A stretch of 64,000 bases of DNA. It comes from Lachnospira sp. UBA2821 (GTDB lineage: Bacteria; Bacillota; Clostridia; Lachnospirales; Lachnospiraceae). Numbering within the stretch: position 1 is the first letter of the stretch; each line of letters begins with the position of its first letter. The translations under genes and the position numbers were made by a program. Location of the stretch: the NCBI GenBank assembly GCA_002351535.1, contig DEGR01000064.1, forward strand, positions 134,103 through 198,102, in the 5' to 3' direction. Below the pieces are notes generated by a model, which saw nothing but the letters and a program-made list of their open reading frames with translations, had not been told where the DNA came from and ran no database searches. Shown piece after piece: positions 17,878 to 26,748 of the stretch.

Positions 17878-17896
17878 AGATTTCTTCCCGGCTTTT
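17854..17896. terminator. Bidirectional terminator overlapping the YihY-family stop codon
   Basis: An imperfect stem AAAAAGCTGAGAAGAAATC / GATTTCTTCCCGGCTTTT whose left arm is the last coding codons of the plus-strand gene. It is followed by TATTATTTT on the plus strand and faces the 3' end of the SpoIID-type gene. Confidence 0.75.
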
Positions 17897-17897
17897 A

Positions 17898-20231
17898 TTA
17901 TTTTGTTTCCCATATAGTTTCAATCTTTATATCCTTATAGAAAAATGTGAGTATTTCTTCATAGTTCATAGTTTCACCCATGACTTTTGCAGCATCCTGA
18001 CTCATACCTGCACCATGACCGCATCCTCCGCCTACTATATTATATCCTTCTAATTCTCCATCTTCCACTATCTCATCCAGAACAAAATATGCACTTGGAA
18101 GCATATTCATCGAATCATTAACTGTTCCATCCTGCTTTATAATATTGTTCCCGTAAGGCGATAATATTTTTCTTATATTAAGCTCTCTCAATATTTTTAC
18201 GGTTGCATCACTTCCCGTAATTATTATTTCATTCAGCACACCTCCGTCAAGCCTTTTACCGGTCTTTATATCTATTAATTTTCCAACTGATTCTATCGGT
18301 GTACTCACGAATTCTCCGGATTCATTTCTTGTAAGAACAGCTTCGGGTGATGCGCTGTAAATATCTCCAATATTATTATTTATAGCCTTCTGAAGCGAAG
18401 CAACCGGCATAACAACATTCCATCTGTACCATCCAAATGTACTGTCATATCCGCCCTCATTACTTCTTATGAATTTATCAAATTCACTTTCATCGGTTAA
18501 ATCAATATTTCTTCCTTTATCATCAACCATTCTTCCTGAAATATATGGAAGAGGGTCAGAACCCCATATTGCTGATGTTGTGGTGCTTCCACATGAATTA
18601 GAGAAAAAATATGCCGACACAACTTCATCATTATACATCATAACTTTTCCCTTTGTATCTTCTACAGCTTTAACAGACTCTTCACATTCTGCTGAATTAT
18701 TATATACCTGAAATCTTGTACTATCATCCACATGTGCACCATATTCACTAAGTCCGTTTGCTATAAGATGCTTATAAGCATAACTTCTTGCACACACTGC
18801 CTGAGCCTTCAGTGCCTCAATTCCATAGCTTACAGGCATTTCACTCGGAACAACACTATAAAGATATTCTTCTAGAGAAAGCTCATTTATAATAATCAGT
18901 CCTTCACTACTGTCCGCTACTTCTATACTTCCTCTATATAAAGGATTGCCATATCCCCTCTTCAATGAAGCTATACATATTTTATCAGTTCCATTCTCCG
19001 GTCTGAAACTCACTCTTCCTTTACACAGATAAGGACTGTCACCTGCAATGCTTATAACCGTATTTGCAGGAATCACTTCATTCTTTTCATCATATGAAAC
19101 TATATAATTACCTGTGCACGTAACCGTAACATTATCATGGTACCTTGACTTAAATCCGTTAGATGTAATCAATACACGTATATTTTCTGCCTTTACCTCC
19201 TTATCTATCACCGCAGCACATATTTTCCCGTCTGCCACATATATAGTCTGTGCATCATAACCTACAAGTATCTCATCCTTAGCCGCATCCATAATGCCGT
19301 CTGTATTTCTGTATACTCTGAATCCATCTTCAACAGGTATTCTTCCAAAACCGGCAACTTCTATAAATTCATCTCCGACTTCAAGCACTTTCCCCGATAT
19401 TGTATCAGCTTTTACACTGACATTTGTTACCTTGTGATTGCCTACTGTTATATCTGCCACAGCATTATTTATATCATTTTTTAATCCATTTACCTCAAAT
19501 GTCCTCGTCACTCCTGAGAAAAACACTGTAATATTATTCTTTTCCGTCTTCTTAATCCACACATTTTTATATTGTATTATCCCTTCTGCAATCGTCCCAA
19601 TAGCAATTATCTGATTATCTTTTATATATGCTTCTATTCTTGTGTCCTTATATTTCTCCATATTAACACCAGTATTATTATACATCCCCCTATCCGTAAG
19701 CACAGCAAAAGGCTCTTTGCCTGACATATCTGCGGCAGTCCCTGCTATTGTAAGCAGACATTTTTCAGGTTTGATATCTAAAGATATATTTTCGACAATA
19801 ACTGAATAAATATTAAACCATTCCGCATAACTTAACATTGCATTGTCATCTTTATCTTTTGTAATATCATCAATAATATTTCCGGATATCCCCATATTTT
19901 TCATTAGTCTCTTTGTTTCCGAATATGTAAATGCCGATTTCATTTTTTTATGTTTTGCCTCAAATACTTTTATTTCCGGCTTTTCTTTTATAAGAATATC
20001 CACATATTTCTCATACCACTGCGAACCGCTTACGCCCGCAAAATAGTCTTCGTCTACACTGTCACACTGACTCTGTGTAAAATACAATAGCGCTATTGAC
20101 TTTGCAACCTGTGCCTTAGTAAGTTCTATATCCCCTTTATACTCTTTTCCATCATTAAATACCAGCTTTCCAAATACTAATATAATAAGTGCTGCAATGC
20201 TTATTATAGCTATAATTACCCGTTTCTTCAT
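17898..20231 (-). CDS. SpoIID/LytB domain protein, membrane-anchored
   Basis: A 777-residue protein with an N-terminal signal anchor (MKKRVIIAIISIAALIILVFG). The first half (about 40-400) has no family I can name; it contains several small beta-rich segments. The SpoIID/LytB domain starts near residue 440: LSLEEYLYSVVPSEMPVSYGIEALKAQAVCARSYAYKHL, then FFSNSCGSTTTSAIWG, and the end GGGCGHGAGMSQDAAKVMGE. SpoIID is a lytic transglycosylase for denuded glycan strands in sporulation; LytB proteins modify amidases. The extra N-terminal region and length suggest a vegetative or specialised wall role. The start at 20231 is chosen because TGGAGC precedes it; an ATG five codons earlier has GGA directly adjacent. 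Confidence 0.9.
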   Translation of the reverse strand: MKKRVIIAIISIAALIILVFGKLVFNDGKEYKGDIELTKAQVAKSIALLYFTQSQCDSVDEDYFAGVSGSQWYEKYVDILIKEKPEIKVFEAKHKKMKSAFTYSETKRLMKNMGISGNIIDDITKDKDDNAMLSYAEWFNIYSVIVENISLDIKPEKCLLTIAGTAADMSGKEPFAVLTDRGMYNNTGVNMEKYKDTRIEAYIKDNQIIAIGTIAEGIIQYKNVWIKKTEKNNITVFFSGVTRTFEVNGLKNDINNAVADITVGNHKVTNVSVKADTISGKVLEVGDEFIEVAGFGRIPVEDGFRVYRNTDGIMDAAKDEILVGYDAQTIYVADGKICAAVIDKEVKAENIRVLITSNGFKSRYHDNVTVTCTGNYIVSYDEKNEVIPANTVISIAGDSPYLCKGRVSFRPENGTDKICIASLKRGYGNPLYRGSIEVADSSEGLIIINELSLEEYLYSVVPSEMPVSYGIEALKAQAVCARSYAYKHLIANGLSEYGAHVDDSTRFQVYNNSAECEESVKAVEDTKGKVMMYNDEVVSAYFFSNSCGSTTTSAIWGSDPLPYISGRMVDDKGRNIDLTDESEFDKFIRSNEGGYDSTFGWYRWNVVMPVASLQKAINNNIGDIYSASPEAVLTRNESGEFVSTPIESVGKLIDIKTGKRLDGGVLNEIIITGSDATVKILRELNIRKILSPYGNNIIKQDGTVNDSMNMLPSAYFVLDEIVEDGELEGYNIVGGGCGHGAGMSQDAAKVMGETMNYEEILTFFYKDIKIETIWETK

Positions 20232-20283
20232 TTTTGCTCCATACATTCCTTTATATACAATCACTCATTACCCATACAATACT

Positions 20284-20309
20284 AAAAGCAGCACATATGT
20301 GCTGCTTTT
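20284..20309 (-). terminator. Terminator after the 6S RNA gene
   Basis: A perfect 26-base palindrome (AAAAGCAGCACAT and its complement) followed by T-tracts on both strands. It lies just after the 6S RNA on the minus strand and about 50 bases before the SpoIID-type gene start. Confidence 0.8.
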
Positions 20310-20311
20310 TT

Positions 20312-20516
20312 TATCTTGCATATTCCCAAAATGCCGGTTCCTGTTATTTTGAGTCCTAGCGTTGCTAGGTGGGTAACCGCAACATAACACTCTGCCTTCC
20401 ACTCTTATCGGAGGCTTGACATCATATTATGTGATATAAGAATCCCTGTTCAAAAATGTAGGTTCAAAATCACAGAAGTTGTCGAACATCCCAGGGTATG
20501 CGTCATGTTTTTTAAT
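20312..20516 (-). ncRNA. ssrS: 6S RNA
   Basis: Unannotated space of about 330 bases between two minus-strand genes holds an RNA with the long closing helix of 6S RNA. The 5' arm GCATACCC-U-GGGATG (minus strand, from 20502) pairs with the 3' arm CATTTTGGG-AA-TATGC ending at 20318, including G-U pairs. The 5' segment CCTGGGATGTTCGACAAC resembles the E. coli 6S start CTCTGAGATGTTCGCAAG. The size of about 190-200 nt fits, and a consensus promoter and a terminator flank it. 6S RNA binds sigma-A holoenzyme through a central open bubble that mimics a promoter. No coding frame fits. The exact ends are estimated. Confidence 0.85.
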
Positions 20517-20522
20517 AACTTA

Positions 20523-20551
20523 AGTATACTCTATTGTATGTCATATTTCAA
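20523..20551 (-). promoter_or_regulatory. Sigma-A promoter of the 6S RNA gene
   Basis: On the minus strand TTGAAA, a 17-base spacer and TATACT. Start of transcription is expected near 20515, about 12 bases before the closing helix. Confidence 0.88.
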
Positions 20552-20566
20552 GAAAAAATTCATAGT

Positions 20567-22021
20567 TTATCCACCAAAATAAGAAAAATGCATATAGTCT
20601 TTTCTATATCCCCAGTCGCCCTGATAGAATCCATATTTTTTAAGTATTCTGGCAACCTCACCATCCAACGGAATCGAATATGGATTCTCATATGGTTTCC
20701 AGAATGAACCAGCTACTACTGTGTCTCCATCCATCATACAGTTCTCATTCGAATTAATATCTATGGCTATTCCAAGACAATGTTCCGATGTTGAATTATC
20801 TCCTCTCCAGCTATATGCTCCAATTTCATGAATTGGAAATTTCTCATTGCCATTGTATATCTCCTCAAATGCCTGTTTAACACTCTCAGAAATATATTTA
20901 TTTACTTTGAATGATTTATTCTTTGTAACCTTATTGCCATTACTGTCAAAATCCCATACCCGTATAGTTATTGTAACCTGATTCTGCTCTGATGCTGCCT
21001 GGGTTCCATAATTTGCTTCACTGTAATGTATTCTTTTTTCTCTATGCTCAAATGATTCATTGTCATATGTATAGTAATCTACATAACCACCTTTTGCTTT
21101 TGAAAACTCACTTCTTATACATTTATTTCCTATCTTTACATTTGCCTTTATTTTGTACGAATAATATATACCATTATTCACATCACCAAATGTATAACTT
21201 GTGGCTTTTGTTGTCATAACTTTTCTGTAGGAATTGCTGTTTCCCTCAGCTCTGTATATTGTATAGCTCTGTGCTCCCATGGCAGGTGCCCAGCTTACAT
21301 TCTCACTCGTCGGTCCATATACAACTATTGAAGGTCTTCCCGGTTTACATGGAGCGATTACTACAGATACTTTTTTAGAGCCTCCGGCATAAACTGTTTT
21401 ACCTGTAGTATTCCTGTATGCCTTAACTATATAATAATATCTTTTTCCAACAGTAAGCCCTTTATCCGTGTATCTCACACTTTTTGACCTGTCAACTTTC
21501 TTAATGAGAGTATATCCTCCTTTTGCCTTATCTGAACGATATATCTCATATCCTGTTGAGCCTTCTACCCTGTTCCATGTAATAAGTGCACTGTCTGCAT
21601 TTTTTGAAATAACTTTTTTTATTGATGCTGCACCAAGCTTTGGTCTTGCTCCTGCTATTGCAGAAGTCACGCCATAATATCTCTTTTTGCCATACTTCTC
21701 AAATGTCTGAACTTTATAATAATATACTTTACCTGACTTTAATTTTGTATCTCTGTATGTCCAGCTGTTTCCGTATCTTTCAATCACTTTGATTTTCTTA
21801 TAACCACTGTTTTTCGATGTGGAACGGAATATCGCAACACCGGAATGCCAGTAATTTCCTGTATTGGCATTAATTGTGACTGTATTGTATCCAACACTTT
21901 TTATAGCCGCATTACACTGTGATGTATCCGCCTTAGCTTCTGTCGGATATCCTGCTGCAATTGCCATTACCACAATAATGGCTGCTATCACTGCAAATCT
22001 CTTCTTCGTAAAATTTTCCAT
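20567..22021 (-). CDS. Secreted FN3-repeat protein with M15 (VanY-like) peptidase domain
   Basis: A 484-residue exported protein. Residues 1-31 are a signal peptide (MENFTKKRFAVIAAIIVVMAIAAGYPTEAKA). Three fibronectin type III-like repeats follow at about 35-125, 130-222 and 228-310, with recurring phrases such as GYEIYRSDKAKGGYTLIKKV, VGKRYYYIVKAY and AQSYTIYRAEGNSNSYRKV. The C-terminal 110 residues form an M15-type metallopeptidase: STSEHCLGIAIDIN gives the SxHxxGxAxD zinc motif, and YMHFSYFGG the last His. It should act on D-Ala-containing peptide stems of peptidoglycan outside the cell. The gene ends the folC-folP unit; GGAGGAG precedes the ATG. Confidence 0.88.
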   Translation of the reverse strand: MENFTKKRFAVIAAIIVVMAIAAGYPTEAKADTSQCNAAIKSVGYNTVTINANTGNYWHSGVAIFRSTSKNSGYKKIKVIERYGNSWTYRDTKLKSGKVYYYKVQTFEKYGKKRYYGVTSAIAGARPKLGAASIKKVISKNADSALITWNRVEGSTGYEIYRSDKAKGGYTLIKKVDRSKSVRYTDKGLTVGKRYYYIVKAYRNTTGKTVYAGGSKKVSVVIAPCKPGRPSIVVYGPTSENVSWAPAMGAQSYTIYRAEGNSNSYRKVMTTKATSYTFGDVNNGIYYSYKIKANVKIGNKCIRSEFSKAKGGYVDYYTYDNESFEHREKRIHYSEANYGTQAASEQNQVTITIRVWDFDSNGNKVTKNKSFKVNKYISESVKQAFEEIYNGNEKFPIHEIGAYSWRGDNSTSEHCLGIAIDINSNENCMMDGDTVVAGSFWKPYENPYSIPLDGEVARILKKYGFYQGDWGYRKDYMHFSYFGG

Positions 22022-22044
22022 ATAAATATTTTCTCCTCCCGTAA

Positions 22045-22869
22045 TTATAAAACACCGGAACTATTTAATATTGCCTCTGTCATCTGCACAGCTCTTTTAT
22101 TCTCTTTGACATCATGAACCCTTACAAAGCTGCATCCTTTTATTACACCAATAACAGAAGTTGCGACTGTTCCTTCCATTCTCTCTCCAACAGGCACATC
22201 CAGTGTAAGCCCTATCATTGATTTTCTTGAAGTGCCAAGAAGTACCGGATAACCAAGTATAGATAAAAGCTCAAGATTATTTGTTATCTGAAGATTCATG
22301 TTAAGGTCTTTTCCGAATCCAACTCCGGGGTCAAGTATTATTCTGTCATCTGCAACACCTGCTCTGTGTGCAATATTTACACTTTCCTGCAAATCAGAAA
22401 GAACATCTGCAAGATAATTGTCATAAGGATTTTTTTCTAAATCCCTGTTATGCATAAGGCAGCATGCTACACCTGTATTTGCAACTACATCAGCTATTTT
22501 TGTATCATACTTAAATCCCCATATATCATTTACAAGTGTACTTCCTGCTTCCACAGCAGCTTTAGCAACTGCTGATTTGTATGTATCAATCGACACTGGT
22601 ACATCGAATTCCTTCACAAGTGCCTCTATAACCGGTACAACTCTTTTAATCTCTTCATCATCGGGTATTAATGTATATCCCGGTCTTGTAGATTCTCCTC
22701 CAACATCTATTATGTCTGCGCCATCTTTTATCATATTCTCTGCATGCTTTAGTGCATTGTCGATACTGTTAAACTTTCCTCCATCCGAAAATGAATCCGG
22801 TGTAACATTCAATATTCCCATAATATATGTCTTATTCTCTGTGTCAAACTCTCTGCTGCCTATCTTCAT
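22045..22869 (-). CDS. folP: Dihydropteroate synthase
   Basis: A 274-residue TIM-barrel enzyme that joins p-aminobenzoate to the pterin pyrophosphate in folate synthesis. The family signatures are complete: YIMGILNVTPDSFSDGGKF near residue 15, DIIDVGGESTRPGYTLIPDDEE, ILDPGVGFGKDLNMN and VLLGTSRKSMIG. It lies 48 bases after folC and 23 bases before the M15 peptidase gene. Residues of the sulfonamide-binding loops look ordinary. Confidence 0.97.
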   Translation of the reverse strand: MKIGSREFDTENKTYIMGILNVTPDSFSDGGKFNSIDNALKHAENMIKDGADIIDVGGESTRPGYTLIPDDEEIKRVVPVIEALVKEFDVPVSIDTYKSAVAKAAVEAGSTLVNDIWGFKYDTKIADVVANTGVACCLMHNRDLEKNPYDNYLADVLSDLQESVNIAHRAGVADDRIILDPGVGFGKDLNMNLQITNNLELLSILGYPVLLGTSRKSMIGLTLDVPVGERMEGTVATSVIGVIKGCSFVRVHDVKENKRAVQMTEAILNSSGVL

Positions 22870-22917
22870 CTTTTCATCCTCATTTCTGTGCGGTCATGCC
22901 GCAACGATATTCTTTCC

Positions 22918-24228
22918 TTATAACAAACGTTTTTTGATGCATCCCACCACATCACCAAGATATGACAATGAACCAAATGCAATAATGACACTTTTATTTT
23001 TTTCTTTTGCAGTATCATCAGTTGCACATTTCATTGCCATGTTAACACTGTCACATGCTGTAGCTATATCTCTTCTTTTATTTATAGTTTCCGCCAGTTC
23101 AGAGGCATCAAGTGCCCTTGCATTATCAGGCGTTACTGTATAAATGTGTTCTGCACCTTCTATAATATACTCCAGTTCCCTTTCAAAATCTTTGTCTTTA
23201 AACACCCCCATAACATAAATCTTTTTATATCCCTTAAAATACATATCAATAGTATCACTAAGCCTTTTTACTGCATCCGGATTATGTGCACCATCTATGT
23301 ATATAAGTGGTCTGTCACATATTTTCTGGAAACGTCCGGGCCATTTGGTATCGGCAAGTCCGTTTCTAATGTGCAAATCATTTATATTATATTGCATTCT
23401 ATTAAGCATTTCAATAATTTCTACAGCCACACAGGCATTGTTAACCTGTATCATTCCCTTAAGTGTTATTATAAGATTATCATACTTTTTGCCCGATACC
23501 TTTGAACAGTAACTAAATGTTGTTCTTTCATTATCATACTCTGTTATCTCAGGAATGGCTGTCACCACCATCTCTGCTTTCACCTCATCCGCTTTCTGCC
23601 TTATAATATCAAGAACTTCTTTATCCTGATTATAGATTACAACAGGACAGTTTTTCTTAATAATTCCCGCTTTTTCTGATGCTATACTTTCTATTGTATT
23701 ACCAAGAAATGCCATATGGTCCATACTTACTGACATAATAGCAGCTACAAGTACACTGTCACATACATTCGTGGCATCCAGCCGTCCCCCCATTCCTGCT
23801 TCTGCTATAACAATGTCACAGTTTTTTCTGACAAAATAGTCAAATGCCAGAGCCGTCTCAATCTCAAATGCTGTTGGAAGAGGCTCTTTATCTTCTCTCA
23901 TACTGTCATATATTTCTTTAATCTTTGTTATTCCTTCTGCATATTCATCCTCCCCAATATTTACACCATCTGTCCGTATTCTCTCAAGATATTCAAACAC
24001 ACTTGGCGAATTATAAGTTCCAACCTTATATCCCGCTTTATTTAATATACTTAAAAGATATGCCGTAACCGAACCTTTTCCATTAGTTCCTGCAACATGT
24101 ATTATCTTTAGTTTATCCTGTGGATTGCCCATTTTAAACAGAAGTGTCCTGATGGCATCTAACCCCGGGACACTTCCTTTCTCCATGGTTATCCTGTCTA
24201 TGAATTGTCTTGCTTCTCTATAATTCAT
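22918..24228 (-). CDS. folC: Bifunctional folylpolyglutamate/dihydrofolate synthase
   Basis: A 436-residue Mur-ligase-like ATPase that adds glutamate to folates (and in many bacteria to dihydropteroate). The P-loop is IHVAGTNGKGSVTAYL near residue 47, followed by GTYNSPSVFEYLERIRTDG, AEAGMGGRLDATN and the C-terminal IDGAHNPDAVKRL domain. The ATG at 24228 is preferred because GAGGATGG stands before it; an in-frame ATG at 24249 overlaps the topoisomerase stop codon. It lies directly after the topoisomerase A-subunit gene and before folP. Confidence 0.95.
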   Translation of the reverse strand: MNYREARQFIDRITMEKGSVPGLDAIRTLLFKMGNPQDKLKIIHVAGTNGKGSVTAYLLSILNKAGYKVGTYNSPSVFEYLERIRTDGVNIGEDEYAEGITKIKEIYDSMREDKEPLPTAFEIETALAFDYFVRKNCDIVIAEAGMGGRLDATNVCDSVLVAAIMSVSMDHMAFLGNTIESIASEKAGIIKKNCPVVIYNQDKEVLDIIRQKADEVKAEMVVTAIPEITEYDNERTTFSYCSKVSGKKYDNLIITLKGMIQVNNACVAVEIIEMLNRMQYNINDLHIRNGLADTKWPGRFQKICDRPLIYIDGAHNPDAVKRLSDTIDMYFKGYKKIYVMGVFKDKDFERELEYIIEGAEHIYTVTPDNARALDASELAETINKRRDIATACDSVNMAMKCATDDTAKEKNKSVIIAFGSLSYLGDVVGCIKKRLL

Positions 24229-24245
24229 ACATAACCATCCTCTAT

Positions 24246-26729
24246 TCATTTTCCTCTGACTTTAGTTCCTTTTGCTCCTCTTTTATTAGTCTTAAGACTT
24301 CTCAAAGCAACTTCTTTGCCATTACTTTTTACTGTTATATTATCTCCTGCATCTATTACATAAACATGTTTTATTTCATCATCTTCACCAAGCTTGATTC
24401 CCTTAACACCGATAGCTCCCTTCTTCTTCTCCGGAATTTCATTAAGCTTAAATCTTAAGAATACCCCGTTCTGCGTCTGAAGTACCACTATCTGGTCGGA
24501 CACTATCCCTTCATCGGATGCCTGAACATTAGTTACACCTGTACCGCCGGCGATATCATTTACTGCAAAATCAAATGACATCTGCTCATTCATATCCATG
24601 TCTGTTGACATATCCATATCATCTGAACCGCCTGTGAACATCATCTGACTGTCAGGCATATCTGAACCACCTGTAAACATCAATGATTCTTCCCCCGCAT
24701 CAGGCTGTAGATTTTGCACACCTTCAGCGGTAATTGCTTCTGTAATAACTATGCTCACCACACTGTCAGCCTCTGTCAATTTAGTTGCTGCAACAGTCTT
24801 TTTAGATACATCGAATTCACTTCCGTCAACAAGTTTCATCATTCCAAGTCTCGTTGTAAACAGAAGCTTTTCATTCATTATACTATCCCTGCTTCTTATA
24901 AATATTATATTTTCACCCTTACTGTCATAATTACCAAGATTATCTATAGGCGTACCCTTATCCCTGAATCTTACAAAAGGTATATCCATAACTTTAACAG
25001 AATGCATCATACCGGTATCCGTAAAAATACATACTTTGTCTGTATTCATGCAATGGAATACATATTTATTTTCTTTATCAGCAGCCTCGGAGTTCCTGTC
25101 ATAAGCAGCTACATCTATAGTCTTTGCATAGCCAAATCTGTCCATAAGAAATACAACTTCCTGCTCGACTACAGGATTTTCCTCATACACAGCCGCACTT
25201 GCATCTGTAATAACAGTCTTTCTGTCTACTCCATACTCTTTCTTAATTGCAAGAAGTTCCTTCTTAATAACCTTCGCCATAGCCTTTCTGTTATTAAGTA
25301 TTTCCTCATATCCGGCAATCCTCTCTAATATAGCTTCATATTCTTTCTGAAGTGCAAGTATCTCTAACCCTATAAGTTTATATAATCTCAGTTCAAGTAT
25401 TGCCTGTGCCTGCTTCTCGGTAAAATTAAGGTTTCCTGCATAAAGCTCTGACTCTTTGTGTTTAAATGTTATATTGTCAGTCACACCATTGATAAGACAG
25501 TTCTTAGCATCCTTAAGGCTCTTGCTTCCCCTTAATATCTCGATAATAAGATCTATCATATCGCATGCCCTTATAAGACCTTCTTTTATCTCTTTCTGCT
25601 CTCTTTCTTTTTTCAGAAGAGTGGTGTATTTTCTTGTCTGTAATTCATACTGAAAATCCACATTATGCTTAATTATTTCCTTAAGTCCGAGAACTTCCGG
25701 ACGTTTATCCACAATAGTAAGCATATTCACACCAAAACTGTCCTCTAATCTTGTCTTCTTATATAACATATTTTCCAGTTTATGAACATCTGCATTCTTC
25801 TTCAGTTCAAGTACTATTCTTATACCTTCCTTAGAAGACTGGTTTGATATATCAACTATATCCTGTGTCTTTTTATTCTCTATAAGTGCAACAACATCAG
25901 ATATAAACTTTCCTATATTTGCTCCTATCATTGTATATGGAATCTGTGTAATAACTAATTTGTCCTTATCCTGACGATTAGCTGCTTTCTCGAATTCAAC
26001 CTTACCTCTTAATTTTATCTTACCGGTTCCACTCTCATAAATATTCAGTAATTCACTTTTATTAACTACAATTCCACCTGTTGGAAAATCAGGACCTTTG
26101 ATATGCTCCATAAGCTCCTTAGTCGTTATATCATTATTATCCATGTATGCTATAACACCATCGATAACTTCTGAGAGATTATGTGTCGGAATACTTGTAG
26201 TCATACCTACCGCTATACCTTCTGCTCCATTAATAAGCACATTAGGTACTCTTACCGGTAATACTTCCGGTTCCTTCTCTGTCTCATCAAAATTAGGCAC
26301 AAAATCAACCACATCTTTGTCAAGGTCAGCAAGATATACATCCTGCGTAAACTTCTTAAGTTTAGCCTCTGTATATCGCATTGCAGCGGCTCCATCTCCC
26401 TCGATTGAGCCAAAGTTACCATGTCCGTCAACAAGTGCCATACCCTTTTTAAAATCCTGCTCTAACACAACTAATGCATCATATATAGAACTATCGCCAT
26501 GTGGATGATATTTACCCATGGCATCACCTACGATACGTGCCGACTTTCTGTGTGGTTTGTCATAATTAAGCCCAAGCTGGTCCATTGCATACAATACTCT
26601 TCTCTGAACCGGTTTAAGTCCGTCCCTTATATCGGGAACTGCCCTCTGACAAATAACACTCATTGAATAGTCTATATATGATTTCTGCATCACCTCAGAA
26701 TACTCTGACGTAATTATCTGCTCACTCAT
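24246..26729 (-). CDS. Type IIA DNA topoisomerase subunit A (GyrA/ParC-like)
   Basis: An 827-residue cleavage subunit of gyrase or topoisomerase IV. The winged-helix core is highly conserved, with RRVLYAMDQLG, the quinolone region HGDSSIYDALV (Ser80 and Asp84 intact, so no usual resistance change) and the catalytic Tyr119 in GAAAMRYTEAKL. The C-terminal domain is unusual: I find no QRRGGKG GyrA box, and there is an Asp/Met/Gly-rich insert with repeated MFTGGSD phrases around residue 690. There is no dnaA, dnaN or recF nearby, so this may be the cell's second enzyme rather than the ori-linked gyrase. The partner subunit lies 19 bases upstream; folC follows at once. Confidence 0.93.
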   Translation of the reverse strand: MSEQIITSEYSEVMQKSYIDYSMSVICQRAVPDIRDGLKPVQRRVLYAMDQLGLNYDKPHRKSARIVGDAMGKYHPHGDSSIYDALVVLEQDFKKGMALVDGHGNFGSIEGDGAAAMRYTEAKLKKFTQDVYLADLDKDVVDFVPNFDETEKEPEVLPVRVPNVLINGAEGIAVGMTTSIPTHNLSEVIDGVIAYMDNNDITTKELMEHIKGPDFPTGGIVVNKSELLNIYESGTGKIKLRGKVEFEKAANRQDKDKLVITQIPYTMIGANIGKFISDVVALIENKKTQDIVDISNQSSKEGIRIVLELKKNADVHKLENMLYKKTRLEDSFGVNMLTIVDKRPEVLGLKEIIKHNVDFQYELQTRKYTTLLKKEREQKEIKEGLIRACDMIDLIIEILRGSKSLKDAKNCLINGVTDNITFKHKESELYAGNLNFTEKQAQAILELRLYKLIGLEILALQKEYEAILERIAGYEEILNNRKAMAKVIKKELLAIKKEYGVDRKTVITDASAAVYEENPVVEQEVVFLMDRFGYAKTIDVAAYDRNSEAADKENKYVFHCMNTDKVCIFTDTGMMHSVKVMDIPFVRFRDKGTPIDNLGNYDSKGENIIFIRSRDSIMNEKLLFTTRLGMMKLVDGSEFDVSKKTVAATKLTEADSVVSIVITEAITAEGVQNLQPDAGEESLMFTGGSDMPDSQMMFTGGSDDMDMSTDMDMNEQMSFDFAVNDIAGGTGVTNVQASDEGIVSDQIVVLQTQNGVFLRFKLNEIPEKKKGAIGVKGIKLGEDDEIKHVYVIDAGDNITVKSNGKEVALRSLKTNKRGAKGTKVRGK
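24622..24682. repeat. Tandem duplication inside the topoisomerase A-subunit gene
   Basis: Two near-identical 22-base copies beginning TCTGAACC (24622-24643 and 24661-24682) lie 39 bases, or 13 codons, apart in frame. They encode the repeated MFTGGSD unit in the C-terminal insert. Confidence 0.8.
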
Positions 26730-26748
26730 CTTTTATTATTCTCCATTC

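Noticed and set aside
24714..25328. 204-residue plus-strand open frame
   Set aside because: Antisense shadow of the highly conserved topoisomerase A-subunit gene, with no start site or known domain.
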